22,230 nucleotides of DNA from Paramacrobiotus richtersi (lineage: Eukaryota; Tardigrada; Eutardigrada; Parachela; Macrobiotidae), in the NCBI GenBank assembly GCA_034698045.1, contig JAQGAU010000977.1, forward strand, positions 1 to 22,230, read 5' to 3'. The translations under genes and the position numbers were made by a program. Below are positions 1 through 9,291 of this stretch, in pieces; positions within the stretch are counted from its first letter, which is position 1; each line of letters opens with the position of its first letter. Below the pieces are notes generated by a model, which saw only the letters and a program-made list of their open reading frames with translations, had not been told where the DNA came from and did no database searches.

Positions 1-914
1 ACAACCTTTGCCAGAGCATGTGCGGTTTGGTTGAGGTTACTGCAACAAAACTTTGGAAAAACTCGGGTACTCGTTACTCACCTTCGCATTGTTTATTGCG
101 CTTGTACGGTTTACAGCTGATGAACTTTCGTTACACACATTACTCTACATGTAAACATTTTTAGTCCGGAGTACGGAATATTTCCGCGACCCAGATTAAT
201 TTGATTTGCAAAATATGGTGAGTATTGCGCAAGTTTCGTATTCTCTGCTACACATAAAAGGTGAAAAGAAATGTATTTTTGAACGTATTAATGAGTAAGT
301 TGGCTTACGACAGCGCGTGTGAAGGAAGAAACAGCAAGATTAGTATCTTGATCAGATTCTCGTGGACCGCTATGTTACGCTAACAGTAGGCAATTTTAGC
401 CCGGATATAGAAATAAATACGCAACTCACACCGATATGATCCACTAAATGTGGTATTTTTGATCCTGTACCACACAAAAAAGGTCTAAGCAATGAATTTT
501 TGAAGTTATTAATTCGTATTTGTTAGTGCTAGGTAGAATTTACTGCGGGTGTGTGCAACACGAGGTATGGGCCCTACTAAAACTACCCCAAGTAATAAAA
601 TAAATGACAAAAAAGTCGAAACAACAGCCTGTGAAATTAAATAGCTTTTACGCGCAAAATTCATCCATAGCTTCTCGCAGATTTGTTCGACCCACAGTTC
701 CATTCGGTTGTGCCGATTCCATTACACGAATGCCGAGTGCCGATTTCAGGTCGGGAAAAGCAGATAAGAGACGCATAATGTGGGCCTCGACTTTTCCCGG
801 TTCAAATCTCTCCATAGCTGACGCACACTCGGCAGCTGGAGTGAGACTGGTTTCCTGCGTTAACCCGTATCCGCTGACGCCTAACACAAGGAGAATCCAT
901 ACCTTGGTCGACAT
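1..914 (-). CDS. B1: secreted protein, unrecognised three-exon family B, cut by window edge
   Basis: I do not recognise this family; no function is assigned. Exon 1 runs 914 to 652 and ends in phase 2 at a GTAAAAG donor. Exon 2 starts at 39 after a TTTTGTTGCAG acceptor and leaves the window at base 1. Exon 1 encodes a signal peptide (MSTKVWILLVLGVSGYG) and then the family blocks AAEC-SAMERF, HIMRLLSAFP and EAMDEF. Exon 2 opens with A-N-L-N-Q-T, as in the two other copies. The 611-base intron, longer than in B2 and B3, contains two imperfect copies of a roughly 120-base block. The start is the only ATG directly before the hydrophobic stretch and matches B2. A nematode DUF19-like secreted domain is a loose alternative because of the spaced cysteines; I could not confirm it. 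Coordinates span exons and intron. Confidence 0.62.
170..520. repeat. Imperfect direct repeat inside B1 intron 1
   Basis: Bases about 170-295 and 396-520 share an ordered series of blocks: a TTTTAGYCCGGA-like start, then CACAYAAAARGT, then ATGWATTTTTGAA and a RTTATTAATNNGTA end. This is a diverged direct duplication within the intron. It helps explain why this intron is longer than the matching introns of the other copies. Confidence 0.4.
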
Positions 915-974
915 TTCGTGGAAGCCCTTAGTTCAAACACTGAAATAAGTTATCAGCGGTCGCGCACCAAGTGA

Positions 975-995
975 CAACGTCAGTACTGTAGCGCT
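975..995 (-). promoter_or_regulatory. Conserved upstream block of gene B1
   Basis: Read on the minus strand, this 21-base block is AGCGCT, five variable bases, then ACTGACGTTG. It ends 60 bases before the B1 ATG. The same block with the same length lies upstream of B2 (3726-3746) and B3 (9292-9312), while the surrounding sequence is less conserved. TGACGTTG resembles a CRE/bZIP half-site, but that reading is inference. Confidence 0.45.
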
Positions 996-2320
996 GTTAT
1001 GCGGAACTATATGTAACATACTTAGCAGACAGGGTTATTCCTGCCACACACACTGTATGAAAGCACGTTTCAGCAACCCGTTATGTTAGGTTCCGTGTAG
1101 ACTTAGCACTTCTAAATTGATTCTTCCACTGCTACTGCTTTGGTCTTTATAAATTCACTATTACGGAAGGAAGACTTATCATTAGTTTGTCATCGTTTCC
1201 CGTTGAATGGTTCATTATGCAGCTCATGCTTGTCGTAAATCTGTTGCCATCGGGCTGTCATTGCGTTACTCAGATTTCCTTGTGGTAGAGAAACCATTAA
1301 CCAGATTCCGCAGGCAGTATTTTGCTAACCTGCTCTTAATTTAGTTTCACTGAAAGTTTTTCCTTAGATTTTTGATCAGTTAGTAATTCTGCACACATGG
1401 TGGCTGAAATGTGCCTGCATATAGTGTAAGTGGCAGAAATAACCCTGTCTGCCAAGTATGCAGATATACCAGCAAAGCTGAGAAGAGGACTGCACTTCAT
1501 ATCAAAAGAAATAATCTCATATACCATCGAAGCTGTCTACAGTAGCTCGCGTGTCTTCCGCACCAGAAATTATTTTGTTGCGCTCGGGCTTGCGACAACT
1601 GCGAGTAGTCGATCTCGTAAAGAACGGCTTTGTTACGTGGCCAGTTTCTGCACAAAGTCCTCAGCAGCGATATTAAGCCATTCGCTCACCTTCCAGCTTT
1701 GCACCGCGCTACTGTATTGTTTTAGTTGCCAGCAAAGTAAGGTCTGGGTTAAGAACTGTGCTTGTGCGCGCAACTGCGGCAGGACGGTCAAACCCATTTC
1801 TGCACAAATAATCCGGCATTTTATGCGGACGTTAGAACTTCCATCATAAATGCGCACATAAATGATGACGGTACTAAACCAGGGACACTCTTGACTTTCC
1901 AGAATTAAAGGATACAATTACGGCAGTACTGCTTAGTATACCCTTTGCAGGTGCACAACCGCTTCAGTCATAATTTTATGATAACTCAAGGAAATGCCTT
2001 TTAAAAGATGTACCAGAAGGTAACGAATGATGCTTACTATAACGAAGTAACGAACGAATGATGCCGTTAACTGTGTGGAGTGTGAAGGGGAAAACTGTAG
2101 TTACACTTGTCCGCTTGTGCTTAAATTCGGGGTACCGTTTGTGCTTTGTACCAAAGAGGAAAATGCGGTTAAGCATCTAGTCCGATGTTTGGTTTTCTAA
2201 TTACTTCAAGTTTATCTGATCTCATCTGCGAGACTCTGCTGATGTTTGTTAGAACAACAAGAAAGGCAGAGAGAAACATGGCGCTCAAACAACAATGTTT
2301 AACCATGCTGAACTCCGTCC
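996..2320. other. Spacer between B1 and B2 with no recognised gene
   Basis: No family motif, convincing exon chain or repeat was found here. A 139-codon plus-strand reading frame (1430-1849) and an overlapping minus frame (1633-1917) exist, but neither resembles anything else in the window and neither has flanking splice sites that extend it convincingly. Confidence 0.4.
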
Positions 2321-2323
2321 CTA

Positions 2324-2495
2324 TCAATGCGCGCTTCCATCCGCGCGAAAGTTGACACGTATCCAGTCATAAGTTCTAACAAAGTTACCGAATTCCGCGC
2401 AACGTAGAGCCCGCATTGCGTCCTTCTGGACCTCCAGTGTTAGATTCAGTGCATGTTGTCCACAGGTCTCAGCAATGTTGTTTCCGCTAGGCTGG
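2324..2495 (-). pseudogene. Out-of-frame remainder of B2 exon 3
   Basis: Downstream of the premature B2 stop, the DNA still matches B3 exon 3 closely, through the segments equivalent to T-C-G-E-Q-A-L, Q-K-D-A-M and R-C-A-E-F-G, up to the shared GCGCATTGA end. The persistence of this match shows the frameshift is young compared with the duplication. Confidence 0.6.
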
Positions 2496-3586
2496 TTATA
2501 CAGTCATGGGCACGTACAGCTGTACGTACCTGCAAACAACTGACTGTAGTGTAATGTACAACTGCGGACACCTGATCAGATATGGCATGCAAGCGTAATT
2601 CCTTACCGGCACGCGAGTTTCCGACCAGTTCGAATGGAAACAAAGCAAATTTCCTTGCCGCCACGCATTTCCGCGCTGTCCGAGAATTCCTCACCTGCTT
2701 GCTGCGGAATTCTAGCGGGTGAACTCTGGTTCCTGATTTTGGCCGTCACTTTGGCGAAGCACTGCCCCAAGGTGTCCAGGTAGTCCGCTGCTTTATTACC
2801 TCTGCACAATTCCGCCAGAGCCAACAGTAGGTCAGGTGTGAAGATTTCAAGGAACGGATAGGCCGGCGCCGTCGGGCACGCCTGAAGTGAGTCGGTGCAG
2901 CGAGCAATAACCTCCGCTAGAGCATGTCCAGTTTGATTCATGTTACTGTAACGAAACGGTTGCAACGTAGTCGGATTCACGTGCACAAAATCGATATCGC
3001 ACAATTTCGGATTTTCTGGGGTCCGTACGGTTTAATGCATGTGCAGAATCTTATGCACTTCATAAGATACATTCCGCCATCGTATCTCAGTACAAGTTAC
3101 TGCTTGTATGTAACACGAGGTACGGGCCACACAAGTTATACCGCCAATAATATTGGAGAACAGTCGCCATCCGTGTGCATAACAACGGTGGCTTGAATAA
3201 ACGCAACACCCGCGGGCGGATGCCCGCATCACATGGTTGTTATTCAAGCCATCGAACGCACCGGTGCTAATTCACACGGATAACGTGATTAACGTCCGTT
3301 CTCTGTTACATCGATCTTACGCGGAGAATTCATCCACAGCTTCTCGAGCTCTTTCTTGACTCGCAGTTCCATTCAGCTGTGCCGATTCCATTACAGAAAT
3401 GCCGAATACCACTCCAAGACTTGGAAAAGCAGACACGAATCTCATAATGTGGGCATGGGTGTAGGTCTCGGGTTTAAATCTCTCCATAGCCGACGAACAT
3501 TCGGCAGCTCCGGTGCGATTGGTTTCCAGTGTTAGCACGTATCCAGTGAAGTTTAACAGAAGGAGAATCCATACTTTGCTGGGCAT
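2496..3586 (-). CDS. B2: secreted family B protein with C-terminus lost to a frameshift
   Basis: Exons: 3586-3321 (phase 2, donor GTAAGA), 2945-2607 (acceptor TTTCGTTACAG, donor GTAAGG) and 2529 onward (acceptor GTTGTTTGCAG). Spliced, it encodes about 212 residues: signal peptide (MPSKVWILLLLNFTGYVLT), the AAEC-SAMERF block, then exon 2 with N-M-N-Q-T-G, an LLALAEL helix, N-K-A-x-D-Y-L-D-x-L-G-Q-C-F, G-G-K-E-I-C-F-V-S-I-R and G-R-K-L-A-C-R. In exon 3 a net four-base insertion relative to B3, after V-P-M, brings an early stop at 2496-2498. Without it the frame would run to the ancestral stop at 2324-2326, so about 50 C-terminal residues including two cysteines are lost. The shortened protein may still be made. 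Function unknown. Confidence 0.6.
3168..3282. mobile_element. Small foldback (MITE-like) element in B2 intron 1
   Basis: Outer arms CCGTGTG (3171-3177) and CACACGG (3273-3279) bracket inner arms GTGGCTTGAATAA (3188-3200) and its near-complement (3240-3253), with a GCGGGC/GCCCGC stem at the centre. The matching intron of B3 lacks the block. No clear target duplication was found, so its status as a transposon is inference. Confidence 0.45.
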
Positions 3587-3647
3587 TTTGTCGCAAGCTT
3601 TGTTTAGATGCCTGCTCAAACACTGGGGTTGAAATAAATTATCACTC

Positions 3648-3689
3648 GACGTTGTATAACTGACGTTGTATAACTGACGTTGTTATTGA
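3648..3689 (+). repeat. 14-base tandem repeat upstream of B2
   Basis: The unit GACGTTGTATAACT occurs at 3648-3661 and 3662-3675, followed by a partial third copy. The unit contains the core of the conserved family-B upstream block, so that motif is locally amplified here. The third unit runs into the long perfect palindrome. Confidence 0.7.
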
Positions 3690-3741
3690 ATGCGTGACGA
3701 GTGACACTCGTCACGCATTCAATAACAACGTCAGTTATACA
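3667..3741. repeat. Perfect 75-base palindrome upstream of B2
   Basis: Arms 3667-3703 and 3705-3741 are exact reverse complements (37 bases each) around a single base at 3704. The palindrome lies between the conserved upstream block and the B2 ATG, and its outer ends contain the TATAACTGACGTTG core on both strands. B1 and B3 have no such structure at this place. Confidence 0.9.
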
Positions 3742-3746
3742 GCGCT
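3726..3746 (-). promoter_or_regulatory. Conserved upstream block of gene B2
   Basis: On the minus strand: AGCGCT, five variable bases, ACTGACGTTG, the same 21-base arrangement as for B1 and B3. Here it is 140 bases from the ATG instead of 60-77, because the tandem repeat and palindrome have expanded the interval. Confidence 0.45.
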
Positions 3747-4200
3747 GGCTCTGGGGAACTACAAACATGTGCCACAGGAATCAGAAGTATGCAGCACTCC
3801 ATATTCCAGATATAATCTCGAAGCTGGTGATTGAACAACCCGATATCGCACAAGCTGGAGCTGCATAGAAAGAAGCCTGGATTTTTCACGTCAGGTTTGT
3901 GGATGCTAAAACTTGCCTGCTGGCAGCCTTATCGCTCTGGAGCTTAAATATCGGTTTGATCTAAAACTGGAGCACTTTAACGGTTCGCTGTATTTTCCTG
4001 TGCAGAGTAGTCTACAGCATTGAAACTGCACACGAATCGATAATATCTTAAACTTTGCCTTCTATGCAGTGCATCTTGTTTTGCGGTGCGACTCACACGT
4101 TTCGTTCTTAATTTTACTAAGCAAACTTGACTCAGGTGTTGTTAGATACTAGAACGACAGTAGAACTCTTATGAGAAAAAACTTCCAAAAATTCACATTT
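3747..4200. repeat. B-block inverted repeat, left arm (upstream flank)
   Basis: Reverse-complement similarity to 8820-9291 runs almost end to end: the TATGCAGCACT/CCATAT segment, the CCCGATATCG segment, the GCTTATCGCTC-type segment, and the ACTTCCAAAAATTCAC end near 4195. Together with the genes themselves this makes an inverted repeat of about 1.9 kb (2324-4200 against 8820-10439). No coding sequence was recognised in it. Confidence 0.75.
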
Positions 4201-4384
4201 ATGCGGCTGTCATTTGATCATATTTAATTTGATTACGAGGAAATGCGATTTCAGTAAAAACGTTCAGCTGCAGAAACAAGACAGGAGATATTTCTCAATT
4301 GCCTGTCGGCTCAGTTATGTTATGGCAATGTACCGTAGGGCACAAATATGGCACCTGATCAGCTCTCTCAAAATCGCAGTGCAT

Positions 4385-4935
4385 TACCGGCCAGCGCGTT
4401 TGCGTCCAGTGTCAAAGTGAAGAAAGCAAGCGATTTGACGAATTCCCAGGCTGTTACTGAGCTCCTGTGGAGCTATAACGGCGAACCCTCGCCGTAGAGT
4501 TTGCTGAGGCACCGTTCCAAAGTGCCCAGGTAGTCCACTGCTTTATGACCTCTGCTGAACTCTGCCACAGTCAACAGAAAGTCAGTTGTTTAGGGCTCAC
4601 GGAACTATCCCGCCGGTGTCAGTGCCGTCCGCGGCGGGCACGCCTGAGAAGAGACTGGGCGAGAGAATACGCGAGTTAGGACAAACAAAAATCGCCAAAT
4701 CAGCCGTCGTTTGCGAATGCGAAGGAGGGTAAGGTAGTTAACCTTGGTCAACCGAAGTCAACGTTGGCTAACCGTGGTCAAGTGTCGTTAGTTATGCTTT
4801 GTCTTATGCTCGGATGTTTTTGTTTGTCAAGACGAACATCAGATTCTGCTTCGCCCTAACTCGCGTTTTCTATGGAGAGCAGCGGTCCAGAAGCTCTGTT
4901 TGAGCGTGTGCACTTTGGTTGAGGTTACTGCAATG
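4385..4935 (-). pseudogene. Relic of family B exon 2, interrupted by an insertion
   Basis: The minus strand at 4935 reads an acceptor (TTTCATTGCAG) and then the N-L-N-Q-S-A-H-A start of family B exon 2. The match resumes below 4669 with the A-C-P region, D-F-L-L-T-V-A-E, S-R-G-H-K-A-V-D-Y-L-G-T-L and R-C, and it fades out by about 4385 at a GCCGGTAATG donor-like site. Stops and frameshifts are present, and no exon 1 or exon 3 was found beside it. A foldback block at about 4669-4875 splits it. Confidence 0.65.
4669..4875. mobile_element. Foldback/MITE-like insertion in the family B relic
   Basis: The ends are inverted: ACGCGAGTTAGG near 4670 and CCTAACTCGCGT near 4863, with a further inverted pair around ACAAACAAAAA and TTTTTGTTTGT. 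It interrupts an otherwise colinear match to family B exon 2, which supports insertion. The interior has GGTCAACCG/GGTCAAG-like short repeats and no reading frame. The target duplication is unclear. Confidence 0.5.
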
Positions 4936-4939
4936 AAAT

Positions 4940-5500
4940 GTAAGCAACGGGGTGGGATTAAAGATACACGTCCCCGTCAGACACTTTTGCACAGTTTCTT
5001 AGGTCCATGGATGGCGAAAGTGTGTTCGCATAGCCTCCAACTAACTATTGTTAGTTGGAGGGCAAAAACGGCGGCTATGTACCTGCAGACGGCTATGTAC
5101 CTGCAGACGTTACACTGGTAAGCAGCACTACATGACATCTTTTCCTTTTGGAAAGCCCAAGCAATTTCCCAGCTCAGAGCGATCGTCAATTTTATACGCA
5201 TTTCTGCTGAAAAGTTGTAATCATTTGCACACAATGCTGGAGCATCTGTGCCGAAATGTGTTTAAGCATTTATTGCTGCTGTTGCTCTCATAACAGATTT
5301 CTTGACTTGTATAGATTTCAAAGCGTTTAGATTTTAAGAGCCCTTGTGTTAAACTGGGGCGAAGCAAGTCCAAGTTCTCGTACAGAAATTCAGCGAGGAA
5401 CTGGCATTTATGTTAATGGCATGTCCGAAGAAACGGAGGATGCGGTTTTGTTCTTTAATGTCTGGTTGTGTATACTAATTAAACTGTTTCGAAACCAAAG
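4940..5500. other. Non-coding stretch with hairpin and 18-base tandem duplication
   Basis: A 12-base-pair stem with a 4-base loop lies at 5034-5045/5050-5061 (CCTCCAACTAAC, loop TATT). An 18-base unit is exactly duplicated at 5073-5090 and 5091-5108. No gene was recognised. The overlapping short reading frames on both strands look like chance. Confidence 0.55.
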
Positions 5501-5502
5501 AT

Positions 5503-5748
5503 ATGTACAGCGGTCTGCGGTCAGCGGAAAAAAAATTAATTATGCCAATCATATGCGCATTAATGATGAACGTTTTCAAACGTTTGCATAAAATGCTGGG
5601 TGCTGGATTATTCGTGGCAGAATGTATTTTAGCATTTTGCGGCTATTGCCACACAAGCGGATTTCCTGCCATTGACCGTACTTTGATCGCAATTAAAAGC
5701 AATAATGCAGCTTGGGCCCGGAAGCTAAGTTTTTCTCTCGTCTACTGA
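5503..5748 (+). CDS. Small ORF C1 (possible short or partial gene)
   Basis: An 81-codon frame whose middle (M-M-N-V-F-K-R-L-H-K-M-L-G-A-G-L-F-V-A) and later T-S-G-F-x-x-x-x-R-T-L-x-A-I-K match ORF C2 at 10563. Several differences between the two are silent (GGT-CTG/CTT-like third positions, TTC/TTT, GTG/GTT), which hints at coding selection. C1 carries about 11 extra residues after the shared A. It has no clear signal peptide or known domain and could be one exon of a larger gene. The two copies are in the same orientation. Confidence 0.3.
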   Translation: MYSGLRSAEKKLIMPIICALMMNVFKRLHKMLGAGLFVAECILAFCGYCHTSGFPAIDRTLIAIKSNNAAWARKLSFSLVY

Positions 5749-5804
5749 CGCTGATGCGAGCGGAATATAACAAAGAAACAGACACGTAACCGCTGCTGAC
5801 ACTA

Positions 5805-6972
5805 CCATATAAATTATTCATATGTTGTTCCACTGGCGCTCGTTTTTACCAAGTACAGCAGCTACTGAAGCCCGAACACACGTCTGACACAAAACAGTCA
5901 GTTAAGCCATGCTTAATAAGCCTGGACTTCAGCATTCGCTTCATTCGCAAGTCGCTTTGGGCTGGTCCACGCCCATAGAAGCGCTTGTAAAGTTCCCCAG
6001 CCTAAAGATTTTTCCATAGCTCCGGTTATGCAGCAGTCCAGGTTTTCCCTTTATAAACTCCCACAGCCAGGCGTTCTGCGCATCGCATTTGAGTTTCTTG
6101 TACACAGCCAACTGATCCATTTCCGAGTCTCCGACGTCATTACCCAAAGCCAGCGTCTGCAAAGTGGTCAGGTCCGTGAACGTGCCTTGTTCGAGGAACG
6201 CTGGCGCATGCCCTGTGAATTCGATGGCGCGGATATTCTTCAGCCCACTGAAATCGGTCTTGTGGATCCGTAGCCCCTCGCAGTACCAGAAGCGGAGATC
6301 GAGTAAGTTGGTCAGACCGATGGCGGGGAAGCGGGAGGTCAGGTTGGCTTGGGTGACATTGATAATGCTAAACGTGACAATCTGCTTTCCGATGGGTGCA
6401 AGGATGGCAGCGTCGATCAGGGTGTCGTTGTAATGGATATGCAGATCCACCGCGCGGGTCGCGCTAGAGTTCCGAATACGTTCGATCCTTTGCAGAAAAG
6501 TCTGAAAGTCGTACTATCGAGTAGGCGCAGTCGGTTATGCACTCCTCAGTAAAAACTTAATGTAATATGATTAATTTAACTGTTTTCTGCATAACCATGT
6601 TGACAAATTATGGTCACCAGTTATTTCGCTGTCTGTGTGAGAAAACTATACCGTTGGCACGTGCATACCGTCTGTAATTTTAGGCAACTATGGTTTTAGC
6701 TTTCTTATAAATAAAATTAATGAAACTAATGAATATTAGTCTCGGGGAAAAGAACGTCATGACACCGTGTTGTCCGCAGACTCCCCAAAAAGCTTGATAT
6801 GGTTTTCAATAGGACAGAAATTAATCGTCTTCTCTCTACTAGAAAATTCGATTAGATGACTCGTGATTTTGGTTGGTTTGCAGAGCTCATCCGGACGCAG
6901 AGAAGACAGATCAAAGTTGAATAGCTCGCCCGTTGCTCTCTGACCTGCAAAGATATCCATACAAGTCATCAC
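5805..6972. repeat. Palindrome 1 (P1), left arm
   Basis: The reverse complement of 5805-6972 matches 7134-8357 almost without a break, including coding exons, introns and the flank after the stop codons. By eye about nine bases in ten agree in the exons. The arms are separated by a unique centre of about 160 bases. Confidence 0.85.
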
Positions 6973-7062
6973 TTTGATTACATTAATTAGTTGAACAGCT
7001 GATCCAAGTTGCGGCTTACCGATACAAAAGAGGAGTAAAAGGGGACCGCTTAACCACCTCAT
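5941..7062 (-). CDS. A-: secreted leucine-rich-repeat-type protein
   Basis: Exons: 7062-7020 (signal peptide), 6944-6766, and 6501 (or 6513, also in frame) to 5941. Introns are GTAAGC...TTTGCAG (75 bases) and GTGTCA...TTTCAG. Spliced product about 260 residues. The first 14 codons (M-R-W-L-S-G-P-L-L-L-L-F-C-I) are a classic signal peptide core. Residues about 15-74 hold two cysteines. Residues 137-195 form LRR-like units: L-L-D-L-R-F-W-Y-C, L-R-I-H-K-x-D-F-S-G-L, L-E-Q-G-T-F-T-D-L, L-Q-T-L-A-L-G. A LRRCT-like cap with C-D near 213 and W-L-W-E-F-I near 219 follows. It is likely extracellular, with unknown binding partner. Gene D is a diverged relative with the same order of motifs. It is the complete member of the P1 pair. 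Confidence 0.7.
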
Positions 7063-7133
7063 TGTTAATGATGCTACCGCTTTTCGCCTTCGGAATGGGC
7101 GACGTTAATAGCTGATACAATGTTAAAATGCAC
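6973..7133 (-). repeat. P1 centre carrying the signal-peptide exon
   Basis: This single-copy spacer between the P1 arms holds the A- start codon, the signal-peptide exon with its GTAAGC donor, and about 70 bases of 5' sequence. It is repeated at 12318-12477 in the same orientation with roughly nine bases in ten identical, again as the centre of a palindrome. Confidence 0.85.
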
Positions 7134-8357
7134 GGCTTTTCAGGCCAGAGAGCAGCGGGCGAGCTGTTCAACTGTGATCTGTCTTCTTTGCGTCCGGATG
7201 AGCCCTGCAAACCAACCAAAATCACGCGTCGTCTAAGCGAATTTTCTACCAGCGAGAAGACGGTTAACTTTTGCCCTGTTGAAAACCATATCAAGGTTTT
7301 TTAGTAGGGAGTTTGCGGACAACAAGGTAGCATGACGCTCCTTTTCCCAGAGGACAATTTTCCTAAATATTAACAAAGTTAAAACTATGGTTACCTAATA
7401 ACAAAGTTACCTAACCATACCTAACAAAGTTATAAGTACGTAATAATTCCGTCGTACAGAGGCTACCGGTACGTGTACGTATGTATGCACATATGTATGC
7501 ACGTACGTATGTACATGCCACCGGTATATCTTTCTCCTAATCACACAGACAGCGAAATAACTGACGACCGCCAAGATGGTTACGCAGAAAACAATTAAAT
7601 TATGCATTTAACATTTAGTTTTTACTAAGGAGCCCATAACTGACTGCACTATACACGATAGTACGACTTTCAGACTTTTCTGCAAAGGATCGAGCGTATT
7701 CGGAACTCTAGCGCAAACCGCGCGGTCGATCTGCATATCTATTCCGACGCCACCCGGATCGACGCTGCCTTTCTTGCACCCATCGGCCAGCAGATTGTCG
7801 CATTCTCTATTCTCGTGATGTTCGATGGCAACCTGACCTCCCGCTTGCCCGCCATCGGTCTGACCAACTTACTCGATCTGCGCTTCTGGTACTGCGAGGG
7901 GCTACGGATCCACAAGGCCGATTTCAGTGGACTGAAGAATATCCGCGCCATCGAGTTCACAGGGCATTCGCCAGCGTTCCTCGAACAAGGCTCGTTCACG
8001 GACCTGCCCGATCTGCAGACGCTGGCTCTGGGTAATGCCGTCGGAGATTGGAACATGGATCAGTTGGCTGTGTACAAGAAACTCAAATGCGATGCGCAGA
8101 ACGCCTGGCTGTGGGAGTTTATCAAAGAAAAACCGGGACTGCTGAAGAGCCGGAGCTTTGGGACAATCTTTAAGCTGGGGAACTTTACAAGCGCTTTTAT
8201 GGGCGTAGACCAGCCCCAGGCGACATGTGAATAACGCGAATGCTGAGGTCCAGGCTTGCTAAGCCTGAGTGTTTGTGTGTCAGACACGTGTTCGAGCTTC
8301 AGTAGCTGCTGCACTTGGTAAAAATGAACGCCGGTGGAACAACATAATAATTATTAT
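7134..8357. repeat. Palindrome 1 (P1), right arm
   Basis: Inverted copy of 5805-6972. It begins at the splice acceptor of exon 2 (GGCTTTTCAG) and extends past the A+ stop codon through the CAGTAGCTGCTG and GGAACAACATA segments before similarity is lost near 8357. Confidence 0.85.
7144..8234 (+). CDS. A+: inverted copy of LRR gene A, lacking its own signal-peptide exon
   Basis: Exon 2 starts at 7144 after GGCTTTTCAG, and exon 3 runs 7674-8234 fully open (186 codons, the same length as in A-). The LRR and cap motifs are conserved: F-W-Y-C-E-G-L, F-L-E-Q-G-S-F-T-D-L, C-D-A-Q-N-A-W-L-W-E-F-I. Upstream there is no plus-strand signal exon, because the P1 centre carries it only on the minus strand. 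The homologous exon 2 frame meets a TAG at 7302-7304. An AAG|GTTTTT donor at 7295/7296 would avoid the stop and keep frame with exon 3. The open exon 3 argues for recent or residual function; the missing exon 1 argues for a decaying or conditional copy. Confidence 0.55.
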
Positions 8358-8820
8358 GGTCTTCTGAGGGAATATATGGAAGAGAACTTTTTCTACCTTT
8401 TTTTCATATTCGAGCCGTACTGTACACAATAAGCAGCTCGCTTCCTGTTTTACGACACGCACGGACGGGGTTTTACGGGAATTTATCCGCCGCGGCCGAA
8501 ATCTTAATTAATTAACATTATTGTATGTATGTATTATGGTAAAACGTATTTGTTATGGTGAATCAGTGATAAATGTGGTGGTTTCAATGCGATAACTATT
8601 TGACTGTCGGCTACTATTGCGGTCATAACTATGCCGTGGGTATCACTTCTCAGTATCCTATCTTCCGTCACTTGAGCGTTACCAATTTATTAATTACTAG
8701 TTTGATGCTGGCACCCTTTCGTTGATGAAATAGCCGGCATCAGTTAAATTCAAATTAATCCAACTAAAATATTTTGTATTTACATGTTTTTTATCATTGT
8801 TCGAGTTTAGCGTAAACTTC
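8358..8820. other. AT-rich spacer with no recognised feature
   Basis: This stretch separates the P1 right arm from the inverted B block. It contains TGTATGTATGTAT and poly-T runs but no convincing exon, RNA gene or long repeat. It has no counterpart at the matching position left of P1. Confidence 0.4.
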
Positions 8821-9291
8821 TATATTACATCTAGTGAATTTTTGGAAGTTTTACTCGTGGGAGTTCTACTAGCGTTCTAGTACTGTATATCTACACAACA
8901 ACTCAAGCTTCCTTTAACAAAATTTTGAACTAGACGTGTGTCAGGCACCAGTATACAAACTGCGCCGCATAAAACGCAAAGTCTATGTTATTATCGATTC
9001 GTGGACAGTTTCAATGCTGTAGTCTACTCTACACAGGAAACTACAGCGATCCTATCAAGTGGCCCGGTTTTAGATCAAAACGATATTAACTCTCCGGAGC
9101 GATAAGGCAGCCCGACCAGCAGGCAAGTTTTAACATCCACAAACCCGAACTGAAAAATCCAGGCTTCTTTCTGCGGGGCTCCAGCTTGCTCGATATCGGG
9201 TTGTTCAATCACCAGCTTTGAGATTGCATCTGGTATATGGAGTGCTGCCTACTTCTAAACTTATGTGGACATGTATGTAGTTCCCCAGAAT
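8820..9291. repeat. B-block inverted repeat, right arm (upstream flank)
   Basis: Reverse-complement counterpart of 3747-4200, running into gene B3. Indels and substitutions are scattered, so the duplication is not very recent. Confidence 0.75.

Noticed and set aside
604-948. 114-codon plus-strand frame over B1 exon 1
   Set aside because: It is antisense to the B1 exon, whose minus-strand frame is the one conserved with B2 and B3.
1430-1917. 139-codon plus-strand frame and overlapping 94-codon minus frame as genes
   Set aside because: No signal, domain, paralogue or splice support. The two frames overlap on opposite strands and one is probably a shadow of nothing coding.
5034-5061. 12-base-pair hairpin as a terminator or microRNA precursor
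   Set aside because: Too short for a microRNA hairpin, and a bacterial-type terminator makes no sense in this eukaryotic context.
6028-6552. Plus-strand frames over A- exon 3
   Set aside because: Antisense shadows. The minus frame is the one that aligns with A+ and with gene D.
7470-7520. ACGTATGTATGCAC-type simple repeat as a Z-DNA or regulatory site
   Set aside because: Short imperfect simple repeat in the A+ intron, not shared with the A- intron; nothing more can be supported.
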